In this document: one piece after another, positions 1 through 13,400 of the stretch
How the letters are laid out: each line of letters opens with the position of its first letter
Position numbering within the stretch: the stretch's first letter is position 1
NCBI GenBank assembly: GCA_904066235.2
Contig: CAJFCV020000003.1
Span: 9,052,001-9,116,000 of the forward strand
DNA: 64,000 bases
Reading direction: 5' to 3'
From: Bursaphelenchus xylophilus
Lineage: Eukaryota; Nematoda; Chromadorea; Rhabditida; Aphelenchoididae
The notes under the pieces: generated by a model
What the model was told of the DNA's origin: nothing
What the model saw: the letters and a program-made list of their open reading frames with translations, nothing else
Database searches by the model: none
Position numbers and translations under genes: made by a program

Positions 1-822
1 CTTCACATTATATTCCCCCCACATTTTTTTGGACACTACGGGTACTGACTGTCTAGTCGAACAATTATTCACATTTGGCCAGGTGATAAAGCCCCAAATG
101 GCTTAGCTAGTGTATTTCTGAAGTATATTGTAAATTTATCTTGTATTTTAAACTAAAATATTCCCCCTGTTACCCTTCAAGGGACTATAATTTAAGACTT
201 TAATTAGTTTTTATTGTAATAAACGTATTTTGTCATGGTGTACACCATAAAAACGTTGAAAACATCCATTTTGTAATTGTTTTTATAACTGACACTTTGT
301 TTATTTCTTTTTTGTCCCGCTTTTTCGAGCGTTTTCTCTGCTGCGGAAAGTTTCGATCGTATAAAATGTCGCCACGCCGGGAGTGGGGCGCGGCTCGCCA
401 CTGTTCGGCTTTTTGCGAAACAAGTGGACGTTCGGGTCCCGGCGCGAAAACAAACCGAACGCACGTACGGTGTCTAGCTTTTCGCCGGCGAAATCGTAGA
501 TCACAATTTGACGAGAATTTCGCCAAATTTACCGCGATTTTCGAACGTTCGCCCACTCCGCCCATCAGGCAATATTGTTGCAGACACTCGCCACCGACCC
601 GTGCCCCAGCCCAACCCCCTGTCCATGGGCCACGACCCCCACCGAGGCCCCAAAATCGTGCAGAACAACCGTCGCTTGCGTGGAGCTTTTGCCCCCAACC
701 GAATGCCACATTAATGTCGACACGCCGCCCACACAGCACAGCGACCGTCAACCCACCCCCAACCACGTTGCTGAACCCGCCCGAGTCCCACGACCCCCGA
801 CAAACATTGCCGCCGGCTTCGA
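1..822. other. Upstream region of the Enhancer-of-Polycomb gene
   Basis: No gene is supported here. From about 370 to 820 the DNA is unusually GC- and C-rich. It stays open in several frames as proline- and arginine-rich strings, none with recognisable domain content or a splice link to the downstream gene. In the frame used by exon 1 there are stops near 712 and 772, so the protein cannot extend upstream without another intron. The block is best read as promoter and 5' UTR DNA. Confidence 0.4.
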
Positions 823-3748
823 ATGTCGCCCATTGGGCGGGCGACCGTCCCCGCCCCCTGTAAGACCACCAACGGCATCCCGCGGCCGCCCTCCACGAAC
901 GGCCGACCCCGCAACCCCGACATGGGCCAACTCCGCCACAGTCGCGAGGTCGACCCCAAGATCATGGCCATCCTGCAGTCGGCTTCCTCCGACCTCCCGC
1001 AATCGGCACCGTTCCCGCGGACCGCAGGTCAGTATGGCACTAAAATGATCAAAATGCTTTGGGGATCCTCCTATATTGGTTTTACCACATTGAAAGTTTG
1101 TTGGTATATAGATTAGACTAGTGGGGCAGAACTATGCCTAGTGTAATATAATTTTTTTGTCAAAATATCTTGGGTTTTGTTTTATTAGTAACAGAAAGTG
1201 TGTGAATAATAGTTATGAGATTTAAAATTTCGCGAATTGCTATTAAAGACTTTTAACGTCGTTTTGGATAATAGTTATGCCTAGAATCTGTAAGATCTGA
1301 AAAAAAAGGTAATAGAATATTCTAGTGCATCCTTCAAAACAAGTGCTGTCTCACGACCAATAACCAAAAAACGTCCTCGAATTACAGGTCCTCCACCAAC
1401 AAAAAAGCGAGCTGTTGGTCGGCCACCAAATCCAGATGTCAGTCTGCGCAAGGCCTCGTTGCATAAGCTAGTCAAGAGGAAGAAGATTCGGACCGGCTCC
1501 GTCGGCACCAATGGCATGCCTCCACCCTCACTGCCGTCGAAGGTCAACTTCAGGGCTCGTGCCCTCGACCCGCAACGTCAGATGCCCGTCCACATCGTCA
1601 AGGTGGACAACTCGAACGGGTTCTCCTCCACCGCCAATCTGGAGATGTTGTACAACAACAAACCCATGAAAACACCGCTCTTTTCGGTGCCGTCGGGAAT
1701 GGAACGGGAAGAGGAAAGGGTTCGTTCAACCGTTTTATATTCACCATGATTCAATTTGTTAGGAGTTGCACTTGAGACGTGCCATCGAAGCCCAAAAGGC
1801 GAGCACTTTGTGCCAGGAAAGTCACATCCCCACCCGACAGGTGGAAGTCCTCACCCAGCATGAGTATCAGCGGATGACCAACTGGGAGAGGGATGTTCAG
1901 AGAGGCCCGGAATATCTTCCGTTGGAGAGAGGTGAGATTTTTTTTCAATTTATCCTTGATTTTTAGGAAATGTTTATCAACTTGGTAGGGTTTATTAGAT
2001 GTTAATAAGGCTTTATATAGTCTTGAGCATAATACTTTCCAAAGATATTGTTTTTTATGGCATTTTTTAAACTTTAGCCTTACTAAAAATGAATGCGTAA
2101 CTTATTTTGCCTTAAAATGTTTTGTTTTATAGCCTTCTGAATTTTGTTACCTAAATTAAATTTTTCAGGTGATTTTGAGTTCTGTGATGACGACACATCC
2201 TATGATGCTGATGAACATGATAATGAATGGTTGGAACGGAACAACAACTTCATTTCGATCGACGAATTCGAACTAATGATCGAAAAGTTGGAAGTAATGG
2301 CTGGCGACAGGATTCCCTACCTCGACGAAGTCACCCAAAAACATCCCGAATTGGATTGCGAGGTCATCGTGAAGGTCTACGACTATTGGGTTGAACGCAA
2401 GACCGAGCTGGTAAGGACCTTGAGGATGAACGCCTGTTTGGTTCCCTTGGTACCCAGCAAAACGAAACCTGGAGAGAAAGAGAATCCTTACATTGCATTC
2501 CGACATCGAGGACCTCGAGTAACGACCCGAAGAAAGCAACGTCTCGAAACCGAGCATTATGGAACGATACTCAAACTGGCCGCCATGGTTAGGAGGACGC
2601 ATCTGTTGACCAAGGGATTTGTCGAAAGGGAACGTCTGAAGGTCAGACAAGCAGAAGAAGCCGAGAAATGCTTCGAATGCGAAATTGAGCTTCTTCAGCA
2701 AAGCGGATACATCGAAGATGAAGAGAAACCGTCCACTTCGTTGGAAATGCCACCAATGACGTCATGGCTAAACAAGGTAGGTCAAGTTTTTCTATTTTTT
2801 GGAGATTTAGGGGTATGAAAAACATAAGGTCGTTAACGAGTTCTGATGGATCTGAAATTTTATGAATGGCACTTTGTTTTTTGTATCAAATGTTGTTTAT
2901 AAGACTTTAGAATTGTTTTTAATAGGATATAATATCGTTTATATGATGCCGCTATTCCATTTTCCGATTCATGTAATGTATAAGGTGCCGGCATGAGTTT
3001 TATTGCTGGCTTTCACAATATCAAACGAAAAGTCGTCGGGTTTTTTATTCGCCAAGACCGTTGATCGTCCGTTTATGTTTTTTACGAGGGGCAATTATTC
3101 CGGGAAACGTCTCGAGAGCCTTACTTTTTGGGTTATCGGAATTGCGAGGAATGGGTGAAGTTCGCCTTGACATGAATTGCGTCGTCCTAATTGCCCTTGA
3201 ATACTCGTAATGCGTAATGAAAACTAAAAAAAGTGCATGGTTAAGGGTATTATTAGGACATGTTAGAATGGAAAACTGGTTGGTTTGGACGTGCTTGGTT
3301 GAATGAAAATTCTATACTTTGTGGTCGAAATTTGGTTCAAAACTGATTGGTCGTTTTTTAGCACTGGTGCGACGTTGTAAATGACGTGCTGGACTATAAC
3401 AAGACCGAGATCTCATCCGGATGTGGAACGATCAAACGAGCTTACGTGCCTGGGGCTGAAGACGGCCGGTTCGCCTTCCAGAAACACCCCAGCTGCTACT
3501 ACCGAATGCCAGGCCCTCAGGCAACGGAAGCGGGCAGCGATGGCGCTGGCCTTCTGACAACTTCAGCGAAGCCGAAGATCAGTGCCATCGACAGCACGGA
3601 AAACATGAGCTTGGTTCGGGCGCCGGACTGGGAACAGCTCACCGGCCTCGCCTCCCCGGTCTTTGGCCGCGCGCGCTTCGGCCGCTCCGGCCGCCTGAAC
3701 CTGGACTTTGTGCTCCCGAACCTCGGCGGATCCTCATTTCTGCAGTAA
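823..3748 (+). CDS. epc-1: Enhancer of Polycomb homologue (NuA4/TIP60 complex subunit)
   Basis: Five exons: 823-1027, 1388-1719, 1763-1931, 2169-2776, 3362-3748; 566 residues, all phases consistent. EPC proteins are scaffold subunits of the NuA4/TIP60 histone acetyltransferase. The family signature begins at residues 123-129 (FRARALD), continues through GMEREEE and LHLRRAIEAQ, then an acidic YDADEHDNEWLE stretch and IDEFELMIEKLE, and ends the conserved part with a basic PYIAFRHR-type segment. The C-terminal 128 residues are low-complexity. Known EPC proteins usually start close to FRARALD; this one has about 120 extra residues with AT-hook-like cores (GRPR at 27-30, GRPP at 79-82) and a basic KRKK run. 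The ATG at 823 is chosen because the frame has stops upstream and its exon joins 1388 in phase 1. Intron 2 is only 43 bp. A poly(A) signal lies at 3930-3935. Family call firm; N-terminus less so. Confidence 0.88.
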
Positions 3749-4014
3749 TCGCTTTAATTCCACTGTTATCTGTTCTCATCCGGTTTTCTAAATTTGTGCA
3801 GCATTATTTTGTTGACTACCTCTCACAAATGACCTCATCATCTCCTCTCTTCTAACTGTATGTAATGTATTTATTCCTGTAAATATTCCCTTTTTTATAC
3901 GTTTTCTCCATTCAGGTATTTCTATACTTAATAAAATCGGGTAAAACTATCGGATTTCTTGCGGTTCTAGGATCAATTTCATATTAATTTCGGTCAGTCA
4001 TCCAGTATAATATA

Positions 4015-4931
4015 CAGGGTGGGCCACTAAAACCTTCCGTCCTCTTTTTTTAGATTTCTCCGCGGAGACTCCGCCGATTTTCATGAAATTTAGGTTTTTC
4101 TGGAGCTGAGATTCGCCATTTTCAACCGATTGAATTTCAGGAAAAAATATTCTGAATTTACTTTACTATGCCTTCCCAAAGTTTTTGAAAATTATTTTCG
4201 AGCCGAAACCGCTAAAACTTTGAAAATTTTTGGAATGATTTTCAATTGACTTTCTCGGACTTGGAAAATTTCGGGCTTTTTTGGTAAAATCGTGGAGTAA
4301 AAATTTCCGTACGCTTTGTCTAAACTTTGTTTAAAGCAAGTTAAAAGCAAAAAAAGTGTTGTCTGCATTACCGTTAGGGTATGAATGTTGAAAAAAAAAC
4401 TTTTTTTTCAACAAGAGTGAAAAAATCAACATTAAGGCTACAAGCCATGGCTTGGCGCATTGAGGCTTGGAGCCAGGCTCGATTGAAGCTAAACCATGCT
4501 CACGATCCGCAATTCGAGCTGTTCTTAACTTTCAAAGCCCCTACAAGTTCGTGCTGCAAGAGGAGGTGGACATGTCGAACTCAGATAGAAATATTAATAA
4601 CCAAATTGTTAAATAAATTAGTTTTTACAACAGTATTTTGCAAATATATGAGGCAAACCAAGCAAGATTTCACCCAAAAACCCGAAAAAATGACCGAGTT
4701 TTCAAAATCATTCCAAAAATTTTCCAAGTTTTAGCGGTTTCGGCTCGAAAATAATTTTCAAAAAGTTTGGAAAGGCATCGAAAGGCCAATTCAGGATATT
4801 TTTTTTTCAAATTCAACCGGTTGAAAATGGCGCATCTCAGCTCCAGAAAAATCTAAATTTCATCAAAATCGGCGGAGTCTCCGCGGAGAAATCTAAAAAA
4901 AGAGGACGGGAGGTTTTAGTGGCCCACCCTG
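4015..4931. mobile_element. Tc1/mariner-type MITE, family 1, copy A
   Basis: Long terminal inverted repeats of roughly 250-280 bp start CAGGGTGGGCCACT and end AGTGGCCCACCCTG, flanked by TA on both sides (4013-4014 and 4932-4933), the target duplication of Tc1/mariner elements. The arms carry the palindromic block CTCCGCGGAG. The roughly 350-bp centre holds an open frame of 117 codons with no recognised transposase motif, so the element looks non-autonomous. A second copy sits at 27006-27935 in a co-SMAD intron. Confidence 0.88.
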
Positions 4932-6797
4932 TAGAATTAGTGTGATCTTGGAAAGAAAGCCTTCAGAATGCTTGATAGGAAGTGTCAGTCATGGAAGTAT
5001 GATATTGATAGGGCAATTTGTCAAATCCTTTGACATTTAAGGATCTGATGACATATCGATGTCCAAATTCCCTTGACCAATGAGTCCCCTCGAAAGGCGC
5101 TCTTTGACTTCCCTTTGTCCCCCCATGATGTTATGGAAACCATTTCATTTGCATATCCGGCGTCTCGTTCCCATTTCTTCTCACGGCGGCAATTTTTTAT
5201 TTTGACATGAAATCTATTTGATGGAGTGACCAGGGGGTGTCATTCATTCTTTACATGTGGCCCACGATTCGAAAAGCCCTCCGGCATTGAAAGGGCGGCC
5301 GACGTTTGCGAATGTGTTGTGGGTGCACACCGGTTATGATGGGGCTGCTGATTGGGGCCCTAATGACACAGAGATCTGCAGCGTATCCCCGCCAGATCTG
5401 AGCGAAACATTAGTGGATCGAGGAAGGTCATTCGGACGCGCCATCTGTTAGAGACGGGGAGAGCCGAGTGACCTCCGCCGCCCAGCCCGCCCTCGGTCCT
5501 CGTTATGCTTTCGCGTTCATTTTCTCGCCATTAATTCCGCCGTTCCACACTGTTCTTCGACTTCCAATTACCGTTCATGTCGCTTCATCAAATTCCCGGC
5601 GTTAATGCAGCCACTGCTTCGATGGAGAGAGGATTTGGAAATGGGGGGAGGGAAGATGTTTTGAGGGGCTCTTCGACCGGTGATTGCGTGGATTTTCGGG
5701 GTGTTCGGGATGTTGTAGTTGCGGAGAATTGAAACAAAATGTTTTGTCAGGCAGAATTTTTATTTCCGTTTGTTTTTTGGATGATGCAACTGGAATAATA
5801 AGGTTCAAGCTTCTAAAGCGAAGCTGAAAATTTCTGAGAAATGGATGAAACTAGTAAAAAATTGCACTTTTTCCACGAAAATCATGGGAAAAAGTGTTCA
5901 TTTTGTGCGATAAATCACTTTCAAGAGGTATTTTTAGCAAAACCAAGGATGTGTTGTTAATCTGTAAGCGCTAAACCCCCATATTTCACTCTTTAAATCA
6001 CTCAAATTAACCATTTTTATATTGGTCCTCGGGCCCTTTAACCCTTTAATTCCCCGCAAATCCCCGCTAATTCGGAGTTATAAATTGGATGATTATGCGT
6101 TTTTAAGAACTCGCGATGTTCATCAAAAAGCGGGGCGAGAAGACGAAGGGGAGCGAAAAGCCCCGCGTTCCGATAAGCTGCACCGAAATAACACGACATT
6201 TACTTGCAGTAAAATAAATGATTGGCGGTCATCATAAAGGCGAGGAATCCGCGAGAAAATTATTGTCTGAGAAAGATCTGTTTTTGGGATGACGATGAAC
6301 AATATTCGATATGGGATTCCTTCTTTTTAGCTGTATTTTTTCACATTTACTTTCAAAAAATGCCGTAGAGCATGTATTCTTTTTATTTTTTATTTCTTTT
6401 GATCAAAAATCCAAAAAAAAATCCCGGCCAAATCCATCAATCTTTTGGCCAATTTTTCCTGTTTATCAAATTGGAAGCTGTAAATTACTCAAAGAATTGT
6501 CAGACATCCAATGTTAATCGAAAAACAGACCTTTGTACAGGCCAAAACACCTGTTTGCAAGGGCGTTCACAATAGGCGGGTATTCCGACCAGATGCAAAG
6601 TATTTTTGGGGAGAGTTGAGGCGGATTTTTGTATAAGGCGGTAGTTGAATTTCGGATTTTTTTGAAGTCATTGGATTTTATTGGGACGGCCTCATGGTGT
6701 CAAAATTCATTTTTTTGTATCACAAATTTACACCCCTATAGTTTGAATGCTTGATTTTTCAGTGGGGCAAAGTCGGTCAAGAAATTTTTTGGAGATA

Positions 6798-6984
6798 CAG
6801 TAAGGGACCTGATCCGGTGGAATAAAATATACCGCCCTAAAATGTACCGGCGCGCCCTTTCCCTCACAAAAAGCTTTTGAAATCGGAGTTTTTTCACTTG
6901 CAGAGGGAAGCATTTTGCCACATTTTTGATTCTTCCCGGATGCAAAATGGAACATTTTATGCCACCGGATCAGGTCCCCCACTG
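6798..6984. mobile_element. TA-flanked MITE, family 2, copy A
   Basis: The inverted ends read CAGTAAGGGACCTGATCCGG and its near complement CCGGATCAGGTCCCCCACTG, flanked by TA (6796-6797, 6985-6986). At 187 bp with no coding capacity it is a typical mariner-like MITE. Copy B at 15840-16086 shares the termini and the internal segment containing GGGAAGCATTTTGCCACA. Confidence 0.85.
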
Positions 6985-9900
6985 TAGATTACGTATTTAA
7001 GCTTCATAATTTTTGAAAAGCTCATTTGCTAGGACGACCCGTAGGGCCTTTAGTTTGCTGTGCTGAATTAGCAGAATTAGTAAAAATTCGGCGCAGCGAA
7101 CTCGCCAACGACACCCCCACTATTTCTAGAGGGGTTTCCTTGGCCAAAGTTGCAAGAATTTGTACATAAATTCTTCAAAGGAAAGATCGAAAAACTATAC
7201 AAAAAGATGATCCAACTGACCATTCTTGGAACTTCTTCTCGGAAATTCGAACCATCTTCTCCGAATGACATCACTCCGGGGGCAGGTTCTCCATTCCCAA
7301 AACAGTCAGCCGTTCCCAGTTTTGTTGTTTTATCTATTTTTTCGAATACTTGGAACCCAAAAAAATAAAAAAAAGTCATAGTAACTTTGAGTCAAAGTCA
7401 TGATGAGACTTTTTGAGAGCGCCCCATTGATCGGACCATTATTCCGGTGGTCTTCGGCTATCTATCAGCTCTCCCATTCTTCGGGATTACACTCTTCCGG
7501 TCCCCCGATTCTATTTGTATAAATATATTTTATTCGGGGGGCCTTCTAATCGCCGCGATGAGGTCACCTGTTTGGAGGGAAAAGCGTTTGATTGCAAAGA
7601 GCGCATCCTTAAAATGCGAATCATCGCCGGTTCGGCCTGGTTCTTGCGACTTTAAGGGGTGGAAATCTGTTTAGAAGGTATCCGATCCCATGGAGAATAT
7701 AAAATGCTTTTGTTTTGGGGATCTTTTTTGAAAATGGAGAGAGATCAAGGATCGAGTAGCAATAGAAGGCTGAAAAATGGAGGAAAGAGAGATTTAGACG
7801 GTCATTTTTAAAGGATTTTTTGTATACTTTTATAAATTATCATGTATAATATAATTGATGATTAATTTTTGTAAATTTGGAACTTTTGTAAAATAAAACA
7901 ACCAATAAGGTAATTTTTTACGCCAAGTTTCTTATGCTATCGTTAGTTTCCTTTTTAGAAACCTAAGAATATTAAGTATAGATACATAAATCATACCCCA
8001 TGAATAAGATAAAATAATGCCGCTATTCTAAATATTTTTAGGCATCCAATAGATAAGTGAGCAGGAAGCGATAAAGCATTAGAGAAGAGAGATTCTATAG
8101 TCACTGACACATTTCCGGAGGGGTTTTCGGAATATTTTTGATAAGTCATCATGTATAATAGCATAATCGATGGAAACTCTAGACTAATATGTATATTTGG
8201 CTTGTATTGTTGTCCAAATTTTATTCAAATTTTTTGCCTATTGTTTATCTCAAAAAGTAATCAATTTTGACATTTTACAATGTTTAAAAAAAATTTTTTT
8301 TATCTGCCAGGATCCTTTGGAACAGATTTTTTGCTATATACGTAAAGAGAGTAGAGTATGTAAATTTGTCAAAAATAATCCGCTCAAGCTTTGTTCTGAA
8401 CGAGAGATATCTCTCTGCACCTTTTTTTATTGCAATAGTCCCTCGAAACTCTTTGCGGAGGCGGCCGAGAATTTAAATATGTAATTCCCCAAACTTTTTT
8501 GCAAATAAAACCCTCCGAAAGCTTTATCGACTCGACTCCACCTTGTTGCATATAATAATTGCCTTCCTCTTGCTTATCCATCAAGTTGGAGCCTTGCTTT
8601 CCGGTCATTTCCCCGTGTTTCGTCCATTCTAATTACGGGGTCTTCTCTTTTCCTTGCTGAATTCCTAATCCAACCGTTTGCCGATGCCTCTTGTTGTTTT
8701 TATGTAACGACAAAAGCCTATTAATAGTTAATAAAGTTTAATTAGCTAGCGAATGCGACTTGTAATGGAATAAAATTGCGTTTTCGGAAGGAGGAATAGC
8801 AAATGTTGGGGTGGATTCGCATGTTTTTATCATTTTCGGCATTTCTGCTTTGAAGCTTCAAATTTAAATGGTTTTTTTGCAAGTCTATGTCGGTAATAAT
8901 TTTTAATTTACCATTTCTAAGGCTCAATTATGCTGTTTTTTTGTGGTCACTAATTTTTCTTATAGTAAGCATAGTATAGTCATCGTTTTCGAAAAAATAT
9001 GCCTGGATTCAAAAAAAATGTTCAACTTCAATATGTTTTTTGAGAAATATAGGCAAGGGTTCTGCTATGCCATGCCCACTTCAGTTTTACTTTATTTTCC
9101 GCGAACGACTGCCATTTTTATATTGTAGTAGGCATCAGCTGCAAAATTTGGACAAAAAGTTTGGATTTTGAAGGGTCAATGGCATGAATTGTAGTGTCCG
9201 AAAAGCACATATCACAGTGTTGACTGCTATACTATTCTCAGTATGATAGTTCCTTGTTTTCTTCAAAATTTTTAATATTGTAGTACAATATGTGGTTCGG
9301 TTTTAATTTTTTTACGTCAAATCTGTGACGGACATCCAATTCTTGGTCGTAAACGGCAGTATTGCAAGACGTATTTTACTATCACCAGCTGTATTACTAC
9401 TTATTTCCTATGTTTTGTCATTTGTTTATCTTGTAGTAGGCCCGGCTCCCCTTTCTCCGCCAAGTCCTTGACCACTTACCCCTTTACCCCGCGAATTTCC
9501 CATGCAAAAACTGGCGGTTGGCGTCGTCCAATAATTCCGCCCTCTTTTTCTCGCCCTTTGATCCCCACAACGAAAAAGGTTGGGCTTTGAAAAGCCCTCG
9601 AGGCAAAGCGGCCTTAACTGCCCACTCGGTTATTAGATTACCCAAAAAAGTTTGGCGCACGCGTTGGCCCACCCCAAGGGACCGCGGAATGGGTGGTAAT
9701 CAGATCATATCTCCCACATTTCTTCGCATATCACTCCGATATAACACTTTATATTATTCATGAGGACCTCGTGGAGGATGATAAAAAAAAATTTGATGGA
9801 GAATGTAAATATGAGGAAGGTCTGGGTACTTGAGTGGACTTTTCGGACAGGTTGATTGTTTATCTTGGTCTGAGAGTTGTTTTTACGTAAATTTAGAGGT

Positions 9901-10417
9901 CTTATCAGGCGATTGGAGGATATTTTAGCCGAGTTAAGGCGATTCCCTTTTTAGGCGAATTTTAATTTGTCATTGTTGGGCGAATAATCCTTCAGGTTAG
10001 AGAAACGTGGGTTAGTTGTTCTTGGAATTAAGTCGTTTGTATTTTTATGACAAAAAAAATGACCTTGAGATTCTTCTGGGTGCCATGATTTATATTATAC
10101 ATGACATCAAGGGTGAAATGTATATTTTTTATTTGAAATTGCTGTTTTAATCCGGTTGTTTGGGTTATTCAGAGATTTTTTAGGCTTCATTATTTATTTT
10201 GCTGCATTTTTTTTTATTATACTAGACATTTCCGCGAAATTTTTTATATCGTACTTGATTTTACTTCCAAAATTTTAAATTTTTTTAGATTTGCACGGTT
10301 TTCCTCTCCAAAATACCTCATTATTCAGAACCCTATGTCCTAAGCACTCCCTCTCCAGATTTATCAACGAATTTCTTCACAAGTTTTCTACTAACCTTTC
10401 CAATGTCAATATAATTG

Positions 10418-13400
10418 ATGTCAATGTTGCGTTTAGGCTCCGGTGTTTACAATCTCCGTGATTCCGAAGGGCCCGGCGTCCGACCTCAGCTCACCGGCGC
10501 CGAGATCACGTGTTCCATCTTCTTCCTGGACGACAGCGAGCATAAGTTTTTTGTTTCGGTAAGTATATTCACCATGATGTATTAGGTGAAGCCATACAGC
10601 ATTTTATGCACAATGATACATCATTTTTGACATTAATTTATCATTTTTAATCCATTCGGAGGAGAAAGTGACATTTGGAATATTTTTTTTGGAATTATTT
10701 TTACAAACTTTTTCTTTTTTTTGTTACAGTAACCCAATGTTTTGCAGAAAAATGCGACGGGTCAGGAGTTAATGCAAAAAGTGTTCGAATTCTTGGAACT
10801 CACCGAGCACGACTTCTTTGGCCTTCAATTCGTTTGCGTAACTGGCTCTAACACCGTTCGATTAGTGAGTTTTTCGACCTACGTTACTTTTTGAAGGTCT
10901 TTTTTTGAAATATTTGCGATAATTAGGTTATTTTTAAAGGGGAAATTAGATTTAAAAATCATTCATGATGCATATTGGACGTTTACAATGTTTTTGACAG
11001 TTTTTGAGGCCTGAAACACAATGCCAAAATTTGGCGGGAAATCTAATTTTTGAATTTTAATTACATTCAAAGGCCGAAATTATGACAAAAACTGCTGTCG
11101 TAATTAATTTGTCGTATTTTAGAAATGGTTGGACACCAAGAAATCCATCAAACGCCAAATGATGTGTAAGTTTTCCACCTTTATATTACACTTCATGTGT
11201 AATGTAATTTTTTTTGACAAATTTTAATTCACATGAGAATTTTTGATTTACCAACCACTTACAGGCCCTCCATATCACCTGTTCTTCCGTTTAAAATTCT
11301 ATGTGAGCGACCCGGGCAAGCTTCTGGAAGAGTACACCAGGTATTTGGTGTACTTACAGTTACGAAAAGACCTATTGGACGGTCGGTTGCCCTGTACGGA
11401 AGACATGGCAATCATTCTTGGCGGTCTTGCGGCTCAATGTAAGTTTTGGCGGTTAATTTTTTTTATCAGACTTGTCATGGATAATATAATTGATATCTGA
11501 AATGATTTTTTTAGCTGAACTCGGTGATTTCAATGAGGAAGAGCACGGAGAAGACTATTTGAATAACTTCCGACTCCTTCCAGCACAAACAAAGTTGTTG
11601 AACAAGAAGATTTGCGAGTCCCATCGGTCGAACAAAGGATTATATCCGGCCGAAGCGGAATTCGAGTTCCTCAATAAAGCCAAATGTCTAGATTTTTATG
11701 GCTTCGATCTGTATGAGGCTAGAGTAAGATTTTAAGATACTATTTGCAGCTTTTAAGATTTGTTTTTAATCTTAAAACGAGAGTTTTTCTTATTTATATA
11801 TATAATATTTTAATATTTTTTCCAGGACGGGTACGAACGGCCAATTACGATCGGCGTTAATAGCAATGGTGTCTCAGTGTTTGACAATGGATCTCGAGTG
11901 CATTCATTTCCATGGGCAACCATCATCAAAGTCAGCTTCAAACGGAAGAATTTCTTGTTGCACATCATGATGACCAAGGATAATGAGGTAAATCTTTTTA
12001 TAGATGACATTTCTCATGTCTGATGGTCATGAAACGTTTCAAAAAATAAATTTCGAGGCGTTTTACAGTGTCACAAAAATTTTTAGACGATTTCTTTACG
12101 AAATAATCAAGATACGATCATTTTAATTTGAAGGAGATTATTTTGACCAAAATTTTTTTATCTTCCGAAATTTTTCGCCTAAAAACTCAAAATAAATTAC
12201 ATTTTTCCCTAACTCGTGGCCTATTTTTTAGGAGCAATCGGATACCGAGCTCTCGTTCAACGCATTAACTTCTCAAAATTGCAAGATGCTGTGGAAAAGT
12301 TGCATCGAACACCACACTTTTTTCCGTCTGGCCGTTCCTCCCTCCACTTCCGCCAAATCCGTATTCCATCTGGGATCCCGTTTCCGATATTCGGGACGAA
12401 CTGAGCATCAAACTCTTGAGGAATCGAAGCGAGTAGCCAAGCCGGACCGTCAATTTCAACGAGTTCCATTGGCATCTTGTCTGAGTGGCGATCTCAAGGA
12501 AAACAATGGTGATTTGGTGGATTCTGAAGCTCTTTATCGGACCGAGAAGACGCCCTTGACTCACTCCACAACTTCTGGCAGCTCCATTCCAAATTCCCAG
12601 TCATCTACGACCGACATCACCACTGGACAGCCTCTGTAAGCGAATCTTTTATATTACACTTGGCTTTTGATATGCTTTGGGCGAAAGGGTCGGCTGGGAT
12701 CGGGTTTAACTCAACCCTGAGTCGGATCACAGTCCACCCTCACCTGGCTAATTTGCTTTTGCTTCTTGCTTAATGTGGTGATGGTATTCCCCTCGCTTTT
12801 CCAGTCGTCGCAGTCGTCGTATGGTGGAGAGTGTTCGTCGACGGACCTCGTCTCTAATCCGCGACAACATCCGTCGTCGTCTCACCCAAATGGGGGAGAT
12901 TTCATCCTCGGCGTCGTCGATTCTGCAGTCCTTTTTGGCCATGTCGCAGAACTCGTTCAAGCCCGGCGATGACAAAGTTCATCAACGTCCGGATGAGGAG
13001 ATTTTCATCGACTTGGACAAGGAAATTTGCAAAAATGGACAAACCGACGGCCCTGCTGAAGATTCTGCGGATGGTCGAGGATCGGTTGAAGCTAGTCCAC
13101 CAGTCCCGCCGGATCCCGAGGCTAAGGCCCCGCTACTGCAGCCAGTCCGAACCGGCGATCTCAACTTGGATATCAAGGATAACATCGAAGAAGAAGCTCT
13201 TCCAAACGAACATCAAAATGGCCTCATTGACGCGGAAGAGAGCCTCCGGGCCGCATCTGCAGATGCGATCGACACGTGAGTTGTTGGGCCCAAGATTCCA
13301 TGTGTTGCAAGTGGTTGAACAAGGGCGGCTTGTTTATGTCCGACAAGGCCATTAATTTCTCTCCCCGTCTTTCTTGAGTTCGGAGGTCATAGACCCCAAG

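Larger units (their letters stand above)
3749..10417. other. Intergenic region between epc-1 and ptp-1
   Basis: About 6.7 kb without a supportable coding exon. It contains the epc-1 3' UTR, one 917-bp MITE (4015-4931), one 187-bp MITE (6798-6984) and otherwise AT-rich DNA with a few GC-richer blocks (5080-5700, 7540-7640, 9430-9720). A short ATG-led frame at 6116-6208 is followed by GTAAAA but has no partner exon and no family resemblance. Promoter elements of ptp-1 probably lie in the right part, but none can be named. Confidence 0.5.

Noticed and set aside
297..1048. Long proline- and arginine-rich open frames upstream of and overlapping EPC exon 1
   Set aside because: They are open because the DNA is GC-rich; no domain resemblance, and the EPC exon uses a different frame with matching splice phase.
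7077..7379. Opposing open frames of 72-100 codons
   Set aside because: They overlap each other on both strands, have no recognisable motif and lie in ordinary intergenic DNA.
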